Origin: Liolophura sinensis
Taxonomy: Eukaryota; Mollusca; Polyplacophora; Chitonida; Chitonidae
Direction of reading: 5' to 3'
Length of the DNA: 64,000 bases
Assembly (NCBI RefSeq): GCF_032854445.1
Contig: NC_088299.1
Location: forward strand, 16,549,608-16,613,607
Shown here: positions 1 through 12,300 of the stretch, in pieces
Layout: each line of letters starts with the position of its first letter
Numbering within the stretch: the first letter of the stretch is position 1
Made by a program: the position numbers and the translations under genes
Notes under the pieces: generated by a model
The model's input: the letters and a program-made list of their open reading frames with translations, nothing else
Told to the model about the DNA's origin: nothing
Databases searched by the model: none

Positions 1-228
1 TGTTAAAATCTGTCATGTAAAATGGTTTGTAAAGGAATTTTCGATAATTCAGAATTTATACAGGTACATGCATATACACTTTTTTGTACTGTACAAACAC
101 ACTGTGCACAGTGTGTTAGTGTGTTTTAGGACAGAGGTGTTTTCATTACAGATGTTGTTGTAGTAGCATCTCTACTTGGGTGAACTTTTAACCCAATTTT
201 AATATGATCATCAGTAATTTTCAAAAAT

Positions 229-506
229 GGGGGCCTCCGTGGCTCAGTTGATTAGCACGCTAGCATAGTGTAATGACCCAGGAGTCTCTCACCAATGCGG
301 TCGCTGTGAGTTCAAGTCCAGCTCATGCTGACTTCCTCTCCGGCCGTATGTGGGAAGGTCTGCCATCAACCTTCGGATGGTCATGGGTTTGCCGCGGGGA
401 CTGCCCGGTTTCCACATACCATAATGCTGGCCGCCGTCGTATAAGTGAAATATTCTTGAGTACGGCGTAAAACATCAATCAAATAAATAAATAAATCAAA
501 TAAATT
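229..506 (+). mobile_element. tRNA-headed SINE, V-SINE/RUDI-like, near full length
   Basis: The head has an A-box-like TGGCTCAGTTG near 240 and a B-box-like GAGTTCAAGTCC near 308, as in a tRNA-derived pol III promoter. The body carries the core that recurs many times in this window (GGCCGTATGTGGGAAGGTCT, then ATAATGCTGGCCGCCGTCGT). The 3' end carries GTATAAGTGAAATATTCTTG and an AAATAAATAAAT tail. Similar copies lie on both strands at 19.96, 26.74, 37.2, 56.5 and 60.4 kb. The short reading frame across it is not a gene. Confidence 0.85.
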
Positions 507-1624
507 TTCAAAAAGCTGAAAAGCCCGCCCGCTAATATAAAGTATATATCAGATGAAAGACCATTAAAAACTTGTCCATGAAAATAGTTCAATTTTTTTT
601 TTTTTTAGATTTTTTCTAACCGAGTAAAATGGTTTTAAAACAGCAGAATCTCTAAGGTGATCTGTAATGATCCAGAGGGTATCATTAATGTTACATTCAT
701 ATTATTTCCTTGAACTAGTTTGTTTAAAGGTACGTTCGGTTTGTGCATTTGTTGATCGAGTTGTGTATACATTTAAAACGATGAAATCCAAAGCTCCAAA
801 TGCACATTCTTGGGTTGAAGAAATTCTGAAACAATAATTCCAGCTATTTTAGTTGACAATTTTTAATAGGCTTTCTGCTAACATATGCTCCATGTTAGTG
901 TTTTCTCTGCCTTTAAGGCAAAATGCATAGCAACAAAATATTTCACAGTTAAGAATGTCTTTTATATGTACGTAACATGGCCACACTTTGGTACTGCAGA
1001 ATACTGTAAACATAATTACTAACACTCTCTGACTAGTCACCTTGTCATCATCAACACATAATGCTGATCTATGGCCTCCATTTTTACCTGACACCCACTT
1101 GGTAATCAACTGTTTGTGCCAGGTTTGTATGCTGGTTATCAAAGGAAGTTACCTGTCACCTGGAACAGGTTTGGTCATTCTGTATTAGACTACAAATGTA
1201 CATGGACTTGCATGGTATGTGTGGATGTTATCATGATGGGGCCATCTCACTTTGATCCCAGAATACACCAGCCCAATTTTTTCACAAACCAATACAATAG
1301 AAAACTTGTTTTGTGTAATCATTATAAACGGGTCTTTGTTAGAGAGGCTGAGGGGTCAAGGGTCAGACTGAAATGGATTAGTCTATCTTGCCGACACATC
1401 CCATGCTGTCTCAGGTATACATGTAGGTGTAAATGATGTACAAGGTAAGGGAGAGAGTGGTGGTTGTATGGGGTGGGGAGATCAGTAAGATAATGACCTG
1501 TTACACCCACAACACAACAGTATGTCTCATCACACAGCCAACATGTGGCTTACACCTGTATCACTCGGTAATTTAAAGGTAACAGAAAGTCTAGAGATCC
1601 AGGTACATGTACATACTTGTGGTG

Positions 1625-2665
1625 TGTGTCACATGATATCGATGTAACATGGTGCATCCTGATCATTGTGCTGTTATGTTTGTCACATGGTGATATTGTG
1701 TCATACAGTGCAGCCTGATCTTTGTGCTGTTATGTTTGTCACATGGTGATATTGTGTCACATGATGATATCGTTTCGCGCAGTGCAGCCTGATCATTGTG
1801 CTGTTATGTTTGTCACATGGTGATATTGTGTCATACAGTGCAGCCTGATCATTGTGCTGTTATGTTTGTCACATGGTGATATTGTGTCACATGATGATAT
1901 CGTGTCACGCAGTGCAGCCTGATCATTGTGCTGTTATGTTTGTCACATGGTGATATCGTGTCACACAGTGCAGCCTGATCATTGTGCTGTTATGTTTGTC
2001 ACATGATGATATCGTGTCACACAGTGCAGCCTGATCATTGTGCTGTTATGTTTGTCACATGGTGATATCGTGTCACGCAGTGCAGCCTGATCATTGTGCT
2101 GTTATGTTTGTCACATGGTGATATCATGTCACACAGTGCAGCCTGATCATTGTGCTGTTATGTTTGTCACATGGTGATATCGTGTCACACAGTGCAGCCT
2201 GATCATTGTGCTGTTATGTTTGTCACATGGTGATATCGTGTCACACAGTGCAGCCTGATCATTGTGCTGTTATGTTTGTCACATGGTGATATCGTGTCAC
2301 ACAGTGCAGCCTGATCATTGTGCTGTTATGTTTGTCACATGCTGATATGGTGTCACACAGTGCAGCATGATCATTGTGCTGTTATGTTTGTCACATGATG
2401 ATATGGTGTCACGCAGTGCAGCCTGATCATTGTGCTGTTATGTTTGTCACATGGTGATATCGTGTCACACAGTGCAGCCTGATCATTGTGCTGTTATGTT
2501 TGTCACATGGTGATATTGTGTCACACAGTGCAGCGTGATCATTGTGCTGTTATGTTTGTCACATGATGATATCATGTCACACAGTGCAGCCTGATCATTG
2601 TGCTGTTATGTTTGTCACATGGTGATATCGTGTCACACAGTGCACCCTGTTATATTTGTCACATG
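1625..2665. repeat. Minisatellite, 56-bp unit, about 18 copies
   Basis: The unit contains GATCATTGTGCTGTTATG, then TTTGTCACATGGTGATATCG, then TGTCACACAGTGCAGCCT. A few early units carry an extra piece of about 19 bp that repeats the CACATGATGATATCGTGT part. Each unit contains the palindromes TGATCA and GATATC. It lies in the intron upstream of the first visible LIM exon. Confidence 0.9.
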
Positions 2666-3141
2666 AAATACGCTACATATCCTGACAAATAGAGGCTGGT
2701 AATATATGTGGTGAAATATACTGATCAAATATATTCATATTAGAACTGGTTATATTAATGCCTTGCACCCATGGACGCATAAACATGACCGGCATCATAG
2801 AAGTGGAAAACTAAGTACAGTGTTGAGCACAGATCAAAGAAATACATTCGTGTACAGGTTTTTTCGTTCTGAGTTTAGCATGTATTCCATCAAACTAGTG
2901 TGAAATAATAGGACAAAAAACACTTTGTGCAACATGATCTTAGATTAGTAGCTTTTGGAGAATACCTGTCACATTATTTCTCAGTAGTTAGGTGAAGCCT
3001 CTCCAGATCCACATGTACATGTGCTCCATCAAAGAACAAGCAAACAGAATTTGTCTGAAACACCTCTAAACCTGACTGGTCTCAATATGATTAGTTCTGT
3101 GGTCTGTCGCTTAGCACTTGTGCAACAGCAGGATACCTGAG

Positions 3142-4053
3142 GTGTGTTTGTTCTCCTGCTCTATGGCTCTGTTAACATATGTACAACAGGAGGTTACCTG
3201 AGTCTACTAGCTAAGTACTGCACACTACAGCTGTGTTTGTTCTCCTGCTCTGTGGCTCTGTTAACATATGTACAACAGGAGGTTACCTGAGTCTACTAGC
3301 TAAGTACTGCACACTACAGTTGTGTTTGTTCTCCTGCTCTGTGGCTCTGTTAACATATGTACAACAGGAGGTTACCTTAGTCTACTAGCTAAGTACTGCA
3401 CACTACAGTTGTGTTTGTTCTCCTGCTCTGTGGCTCTGTTAACATATGTACAACAGGAGGTTACCTTAGTCTACTAGCTAAGTACTGCACACTACAGTTG
3501 TGTTTGTTCTCCTGCTCTGTGGCTCTGTTAACATATGTACAACAGGAGGTTACCTTAGTCTACTAGCTAAGTACTGCACACTACAGTTGTGTTTGTTCTC
3601 CTGCTCTGTGGCTCTGTTAACATATGTACAACAGGAGGTTACCTTAGTCTACTAGCTAAGTACTGCACGCTACAGTTGTGTTAGTGCTCCTGCTCTGTGG
3701 CTCTGTTAACATATGTACAACAGGAGGTTACCTGAGTCTACTAGCTAAGTACTGCACACTACAGTTGTGTTTGTTCACCTGCTCTGTGGCTCTGTTAACA
3801 TATGTACAACAGGAGGTTACCTGAGTCTACTAGCTAAGTACTGCACACTACAGTTGTGTTTGTTCTCCTGCTCTGTGGCTCTGTTAACATATGTACAACA
3901 GGAGGTTACCTTAGTCTACTAGCTAAGTACTGCACACTACAGTTGTGTTTGTTCTCCTGCTCTGTGGCTCTGTTAACATATGTACAACAGGAGGTTACCT
4001 GAGTCTACTAGCTAAGTACTGCACACTACAGTTGTGTTAGTGCTCCTGCTCTG
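3142..4053. repeat. Minisatellite, 89-bp unit, about 10 copies
   Basis: GTTAACATATGTACAACAGG recurs at a steady 89-bp spacing (3171, 3260, 3349 and on). Copies differ at only a few sites, for example ACCTGAG versus ACCTTAG, which suggests recent expansion. It is intronic in the LIM gene. Confidence 0.9.
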
Positions 4054-6362
4054 CTTCTGGCTGAAGCAAGCCTGAAAAGTTCTGAATACCTGACCTTGAT
4101 AAACTGAACTGATCAAATCAAATGCGAAGGCTGGCTTGTTATGGCATATTATAATTATCCACATTCCTGTCATATCTGTGGAATGTCTGATGAGTTACAT
4201 AATTTACATGCATGGCTGGCCTGCATCACATGCTGTAAGCTAAGGAACCTTTTGTCAGCAGCTTGTAAAAACGTAAGCTTACTGTTGTCCAGCGGAAAAT
4301 TACAATTAACTACATGTTTGTATTCCCAGAAATGATTGCTGAGAAACCTGTAGTGTTGATTGAATTGTTGTCTTCTTTCTGCATAGATGTACTGTACATG
4401 TATATTTTATACATGTGCTGATCTAACAACACAAGAACATACCTGTAGGGTTTGAATGTGAGGTGTTCATCTTACATGTACATGTACGTCGACATAAATT
4501 TGTATGAGAAAATATGGGTTGTTATCAGAACTTATCAGTCTACTCAGCATTAAATCATTTTTGAGATCTTTGTTTTGAAGGAGTTAATCACATGTGTGGG
4601 CCTGTAGTGAATGATAATGACCAGATGAGCTACTGCTACATATACAGTCTATGTGTTTAGATTCCGTAAGGCCTGTGATACTGTAATGTAGACTGTCATA
4701 CAGACACACGGACACAATACCTGTGTGCGCACAGTGTATGTTTATGGTACACTTTGTGACATCTTCTGTACTAACTTCTGAATTTAGTTTTGTCAGGAGA
4801 TATGACTGTTGATCTGATAAGTCAACACTTTCATTGATCCATTAACCGCAAGGTATTCTAGATACCGTAATGTATTTTAGTAAACTCAACCGATAAATTT
4901 CCATTGTCAACCCTTTGGTGACTGGAGGTTTTAAAGATGGAGCTGGGCAAAGTTTTCTGTACTGGATTTAAAGCTAATGCACCGCATTTCCTTTAGGTGA
5001 CTCATAAGTAAACCTCAGAAGTAGAACAACTTATTTGCTGATTGGTAAATATCTGTGGTACCTGGCCGCAATAGGTCTAACTTTCCTCCCAGCAATTTTA
5101 AGGCAGTTAGGGTACTTATGAAGTGCATATATGCTCTGCTTATGAACAAGTGCATGTACTGTATTTGACATAAAATTTCTGTCTTTAAAAGTTACTCATT
5201 TTTCCTGATTCTTGGAGATCTGTTGATGCTAGATAGATTATTTTGATGTTATTTGGAATGTAGTAAGATATTTGTAAAACTGTAAGTTTTGGCACCAAAA
5301 GTTAATATTTGTTCAGGTTTACTGTATTCTGTCTAAAAATTCGAGTTGAGGGGTGAATTATTAGGGCATGTACAAATAATTTGGGGCACATTGGGCTCCA
5401 GAGTGTGTTCACTCAGCCATGGCCTCATGGGTCAGGCTGTTGTCTGGAGGGGAGGGTAGAACCCTGTGTAGTCAGGCTCATGTCAAGTTGCTCTCTAGCT
5501 GAAGCATACATCTCCTATCTATAGCAAATATACCTGACCTATTGCTGATGTAGGTAAATGGGCATCAGATAAGACACATGTTAATATATGACTTTCTCTG
5601 GGAAGCTTGTTTAACTGATTTCATCTCTTGCACACATGTGATTGTGCAAGTTTATGCGCATGTATATTCATGATTGTGGAAGATTCTGTTGATATTGTTT
5701 TCAAACATCTGTCTTTTGTATTACAGTACATGTACATGTAAATTTAGATTTAGGAGATTTTTAAAGAATGTATTATGAAGTACAGTATTTACGTGTTAAA
5801 TTCCAATGCCTTCTGAGAACCTATACATGTATTCAGATCCATGTAAAGGCTTTCTTATCACCTGTAAATGTGCAACATGTACAGTGTTTGGTTTGTCATG
5901 GAACTAGCCAGGCACTGTGTAACCTGTATAGATCTAGTATTGTCATTAAGAGGCTCCATGATGGACTTACTGAAGGAGTTCTTTTATCTTCTGGAGACTC
6001 CTTGTGTTAAGATTATCATGTATAGCCCCAGTAAGTAAGTGAAATATGTACATTTTGGCTATTTTGGAAGTGTAATTGATTAAGCTATCTAAATAGACAT
6101 TTTCCAAAATTCAAACCCTGCCTGCCTTTTTGTGACGTACTTCGTATCTTACAGTTATTTTATTCCTCTTCAAAATTTGGCAAATTTTGACATGTCACCT
6201 TTAAGTGAAATATGTTTTGTGTTTTTGCTTACACATATAATTCATTGAACCTAATGTATTATAGGAGACAAGCACTTTCTTTCAGGTAATGGATTACAAA
6301 TCATGTCTGAGGCAGCTCAACTCTTATATGCATTACATGTATTATGTGCTTTATCTTTCCAG

Positions 6363-9300
6363 GGCGGACGTTGCGAGGAAAGGCTTTTTACAATGTTCAT
6401 GGGAAGGTTTACTGTGAAGAAGATTATTTGGTAAATACATAGGTGTTGTGTATGCTTCTCCCCTGCCTGTTTGTATACGTGTCTGCATGTGTTTCTGTTT
6501 CACATGACCTATGAGGTCATGGGTTCAAATCCAGCTTTCACTGTTTCAGTTCCACTTACTGCTTCAGTAAGTCGGTACCTGGCGAAGGGATGTGGTATAT
6601 ATGTCAGGGGGAAATTATAAGTACATATGTAAGAATGCAGCAGAACTTCAAAGGCAGGTGAAATGTGGCAAGAGAGGCTTGTTTTATGAATGTTGAGCCA
6701 GTGAAGGCCATTATTAATACACAGTGTAAGTTGCTAAGAGCCTGGTATCACATAAGCTGAATGATGGTTCAACTATGCATATACACTTTTTTCAACCAAT
6801 GTTGAGACCTGTATTACCTTGAAGCAAAACCGGCACTCTGACATCTTTTATCAAATTCTTTTCCCATTTTCTGCAAGATTTGTGCAATCCGATATGTGAT
6901 CTGTCTTTTACATGTATCTGGATATAAACCTTGGTTATTGGTTTACCAATATGTATGTACGTGAATGTTGTTGGTAATGGATCATTTCCTGTTGTTTCTT
7001 TTTGACATAAAGATTACCGTTATTATACTGGTGAGAAGCAGCCTTATATTTCAGGCCATAGTTGTAGGTCTGTTGTGAGATTTTCTTTCATAAATAGAGT
7101 GTAACAAATACACTGTAATGTATCATTGACTTAAAATACTACGTGTGACTTCTGTCGAATGCTTATAAAGTAAAAACACCGGGCGGGGGTAGCGGCCGGA
7201 GGAATGGTGTACTTTCTCAGACGGATTAACCACAACTCTCAGGTCCTTGATCATGGTTACATTAAGCTCTTACTGTTTCGGCTAATTTCAAGTCAGAAAG
7301 TTTGTCAGGTATGTGCTGAAGGCTAGTGGTTTATTCCGGGCACTTTGGTTTCATCCACTCGTAAACCTGACCACCATTGTATAGATTGTCAATGAGTCCA
7401 GTCAAATAAATACATAACTTCTGTTGTTTCAGTACTCTGGTTTCCAGCAGACGGCAGAGAAGTGTGTGGTGTGCGGACATCTGATCATGGAGATGGTGAG
7501 TTACTGCCTCTACCTAACCATAGTACTCTAATTTGGGATTTACATGTAAAATTTCTTGGTCTAGAGGTACTGAGGATGGCGCCTTAACTTCACCAAGACC
7601 ACCCTGGGTTTTAAACCTACGACTTCAAGAGTGAGATTCTTAGTTGCCAGCACTTGATCTGAACTGTCTGAACCCTGTGGTCAAGAGGTAGGTTACCAGA
7701 AATATGGGTGCTGCTTGACCAATACACTTTACAGACAAGATGCATTACATACAAGCCTGTAAATGAGCAGGAGGACAAGGACTATGTCCTCCAGGCCTCG
7801 GGATCATCAAGCGTTTTTAGACTTTAGTCAAATCTTCAAATCACTTTAAATTTGTTATTTCTTACGTATCAAGGTCAAAATAGGTAACATAAATTTTGGG
7901 TAAGTTATTGTTAAACAAATTTCAGCTAAAATAATGGAAAAGAACTTACGAAGTTAAATAACTGTAAGTTTGGCTTAAGTTTAAGATCACTTCGTGATGC
8001 CAGGGCACGAAGTAGTATTTTGACAGAGATCAACTCTTTGGTACTGCAAAGAATGGCCATGTAAATATATGCAGTACATAACTTTGTGACCAAAATGCCA
8101 ACCCCCAGAGACAACTGGTGGTAGAAGAGGCAGTTGTTCACCATCAAACCCATCATCAAACTGAAGTGCTTTATGTTTGCCATCTTGTTCCTGGTCCTCA
8201 TTCCAGAGCATTCAGGTTACATTTAGTCACATGTATCCATATATATGTATACTCCAACATTCCTCGTTACCCAACATCCTCACAGTGACTTAGCCAGAAA
8301 AAAGGCTGACTCAACACACCCCAAAAAGTTGTGTGAAAAATTGGAAGTTTTGTTTGTTTTTGATTTGTCTTCCGGATCATGGTTCCACGACACTATAATA
8401 AACTTGTATGTATTGTAATAAGTCTTTCTCCAAGGAGTGCTCCTGATAGCATGGCATGTTTGTAAACAGACATCTTTGTTATTGTTTACTTCCGTGTAAA
8501 CAGTATGTAATGAGTGTCATAAACTACAGTGTTTGAATCTGCTTCCTTCGTACTCTCAGTGTTGTCGATGGATGACTATACAAAGCCTAGGGGGAGCAGC
8601 TACAGCTAGTTCCCTAGCCTTGAGTCATTTCCTGGCCACTTCTGTCAAAACCACATTCTCCCCTGGAATAAAAAAAATATGAATATATATTATCAGTACA
8701 AAAAAACCCAAGCAACTGGTGTTATGGTATGAATCAAGCCTATGACACGTGTCACAATTTTAGATTTTTCAATCCTAAACATTCCGCTTGAGGAGACAAT
8801 TAGAATGACGTTACTATGGTTTTTTGGACTGGTTCGTCCTAAGGGAGTGTTCCTTTGTCATTGCAATGTTCTGGGTTTTGTCACATTTTGTATATCTTTT
8901 TTTCACACTCTCTCTCTCTTTAGTATTCTTTTGTTTCTGTGCTGTACTAGAAATTATTGAGTGACACGCCCCATTTATTTAGTGACATTTACGCCCAACC
9001 GTTTGCCACAAATTGAACTTGTCATCAGAGAAAGTTGACAGACCCAGTGCTGATTTAATCTGATGAAAACTTGAATTAACAGGTCAAAGAGTAGACAATT
9101 TCATTTGCTTCTTGAGTCCAGAACAACCAAGCCTAAGGCACTTTCAAATCTAGTAATAGATTTATAATATGTGTGAATGGGAGTCTTTTGATTTATGATG
9201 AAGGATTGGTGAAAATTTTTTTGTAATACATCTGTAATTAAAAGTTAGTTGAGGTTCCTCAGTTTTGGCTTATTTATAGAGCAGGTGTTCTTTTTTGTAG

Positions 9301-12300
9301 AGGAAATTGTTGTGGTATTTTTTTGTTGTTAAAGCCCATTAGTTCAGTTGCTGTACCAAATATATGTAGCTACCCATGACCATCAATAACTTTGTGTGCT
9401 GCAGCAATCCTAGTAGACAATACTATTACTCCTCCCCAGGGGCTGCTAGGTGTGGAGGTGCCCTTGTCTATTTCTCTGTTCATCGACAATTACTCTGAAA
9501 TGCAATTATGATATGTCCACAAAATTATAGGGACATTTTCCAGTAACAACATGGACTCGCCTTGCCATAAGAGGACACAGTATTTACACACGCACACTGA
9601 ATGACTCGTCTTCATGGTCATTATTTATAAGTACAACTTAAAACTCAAACATGTTAAATGTATACTACATTCATACTGGATATCTTTTACAAACCTATGG
9701 TACACATATCTTGTTTATTTGTTTGTTTTGTGGATTAATGTCACTGTCAGCAATATTGCGCTCATTTTACCTACAGTTTACAGTGAAACATGTTTGAGCT
9801 GTGAATGCAATAAGTAAATCTAACTGTTACTCAGATAAGAGTTTGTAATGAATCAGTTTTATGATTCATAATTCATACACAGCAATCACTGTCATATATT
9901 TTGACAGATGTGATGTGTAAGATGTTTTAAAAGGTTAAGTAATTAAGTGTGGAGCTTCAGGCAAAGGCTGCTCTAAATTCTGAGAAGTGAAGGAAGATAA
10001 CATTTGTTCAGGTTATGAGTGAATGTTTGGTGTAAATAGTTTAGGGAAGATTAGCAGAAATGGGTACATGTACATCCCCAGTATGTATATGTATCCTCGT
10101 GCCCCTGGGTGCGTGGTGAGAAAGGGAAGGACAGTAGCATTAGGTTCTGAGTGAACATTTGGTGTAAATAGTGTAGGGGAGCTTACATCCCCAGTATGTA
10201 TATGTATCCTCGTGCCCCTCGGTGCGTGGTGAGAAAGGGAAGGACAGTAGCATTGGTTCTGGGGTGAACATTTGGTGTAAATAGTGTAGGGGAGCTTACA
10301 TCCCCAGTATGTATATGTATCCTCGTGCCCCTGGGTGCGTGGTGAGAAAGGGAAGGACAGTAGCATTGGTTCTGAGTGAACATTTGGTGTAAATAGTGTA
10401 GGGAAGCTTACATCCCCAGTATGTATATGTATCCTCGTGCCCCTGGGTGCGTGGTGAGAAAGGGAAGGACAGTAGCATTGGTTCTGAGTGAACATTTGGT
10501 GTAAATAGTGTAGGGAAGCTTACATCCCCAGTATGTATATGTATCCTCGTGCCCCTGGGTGCGTGGTGAGAAAGGGAAGGACAGTAGCATTGGTTCTGAG
10601 TGAACATTTGGTGTAAATAGTGTAGGGAAGCTTACATCCCCAGTATGTATATGTATCCTCGTGCCCCTGGGTGCGTGGTGAGAAAGGGAAGGACAGTAGC
10701 ATTAGGTTCTGAGTGAACATTTGGTGTAAATAGTGTAGGGAAGCTTACATCCCCAGTATGTATATGTATCCTCGTGCCCCTCGGTGCGTGGTGAGAAAGG
10801 GAAGGACAGTAGCATTGGTTCTGGGGTGAACATTTGGTGTAAATAGTGTAGGGAAGCTTACATCCCCAGTATGTATATGTATCCTCGTGCCCCTGGGTGC
10901 GTGGTGAGAAAGGGAAGGACAGTAGCATTGGTTCTGAGTGAACATTTGGTGTAAATAGTGTAGGGAAGCTTACATCCCCAGTATGTATATGTATCCTCGT
11001 GCCCCTGGGTGCGTGGTGAGAAAGGGAAGGACAGTAGCATTGGTTCTGAGTGAACATTTGGTGTAAATAGTGTAGGGGAGCTTACATCCCCAGTATGTAT
11101 ATGTATCCTCGTGCCCCTCGGTGCGTGGTGAGAAAGGGAAGGACAGTAGCATTGGTTCTGGGGTGAACATTTGGTGTAAATAGTGTAGGGAAGCTTACAT
11201 CCCCAGTATGTATATGTATCCTCGTGCCCCTGGGTGCGTGGTGAGAAAGGGAAGGACAGTAGCATTGGTTCTGGGGTGAACATTTGGTGTAAATAGTGTA
11301 GGGGAGCTTACATCCCCAGTATGTATATGTATCCTCGTGCCCCTGGGTGCGTGGTGAGAAAGGGAAGGACAGTAGCATTAGGTTCTGAGTGAACATTTGG
11401 TGTAAATAGTGTAGGGGAGCTTACATCCCCAGTATGTATATGTATCCTCGTGCCCCTCGGTGCGTGGTGAGAAAGGGAAGGACAGTAGCATTGGTTCTGG
11501 GGTGAACATTTGGTGTAAATAGTGTAGGGAAGCTTACATCCCCAGTATGTATATGTATCCTCGTGCCCCTGGGTGTGTGGTGAGAAAGGGAAGGACAGTA
11601 GCATTAGGTTCTGAGTGAACATTTGGTGTAAATAGTGTAGGGAAGCTTACATCCCCAGTATGTATATGTATCCTCGTGCCCCTGGGTGCGTGGTGAGAAA
11701 GGGAAGGACAGTAGCATTGGTTCTGGGGTGAACATTTGGTGTAAATAGTGTAGGGAAGCTTACATCCCCAGTATGTATATGTATCCTCGTGCCCCTGGGT
11801 GCGTGGTGAGAAAGGGAAGGACAGTAGCATTGGTTCTGAGTGAACATTTGGTGTAAATAGTGTAGGGAAGCTTACATCCCCAGTATGTATATGTATCCTC
11901 GTGCCCCTGGGTGCTTTGTGTTACATTCTGCTCAGACTCTCAAACCTTGAAGCTCAGCTCACAGCGTGTTTGTCACCCAGAAATAATATATTCTCACTAG
12001 CCTTAGGGGAACTTTTTCATGCAGTTCGCTGTTGTAAGAAAGATAATCTGTTTAATTGAAAACATGCAAATGTGGGGCCCCAAGGCATTGTACCTGTAGA
12101 CAAAAAATGAAGTCCGCCAACTCCTGCAGGCTTGGGTGAACTTGGTACACATAACTTAATTTCTCGTCACGCCATGAACCAGTGAGCTTACTTTATAGAA
12201 ACAGTGTGCATCCAGGCTAGAATCTTGAGGCTAGTCTGGGGTACCAGGTGATGTGATTTATATTGTGTGTGTTAAAGCAGCTTGGTACAATATACCTAGC

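Larger units (their letters stand above)
1..6362 (+). other. Intron of the Ajuba-like LIM gene (5' part outside window)
   Basis: No coding exon was found here. The first visible exon, at 6363, begins in mid-codon inside LIM1, so the exon carrying the first zinc-binding half of LIM1 and the pre-LIM region must lie to the left of the window or have been missed. The stretch holds a SINE (229-506), a 56-bp array (1625-2665) and an 89-bp array (3142-4053). The rest is AT-rich and shows no coding or RNA-gene signal that I can support. Confidence 0.6.

Noticed and set aside
229-506. Possible true tRNA gene from the A and B boxes
   Set aside because: No cloverleaf; the boxes lead into the SINE body shared with many copies.
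4141-4335. Short plus-strand frame with CHIC...CITCC, tested as the missing first half of LIM1
   Set aside because: Cys/His spacing does not fit the LIM pattern, the border phase to 6363 does not fit, and no Ajuba-like wording is present.
10013-11847. Minus-strand frames of 60-160 codons in the 10-12 kb region
   Set aside because: Products of the 112-113-bp array; the same peptide appears in several frames and start sites recur each unit.
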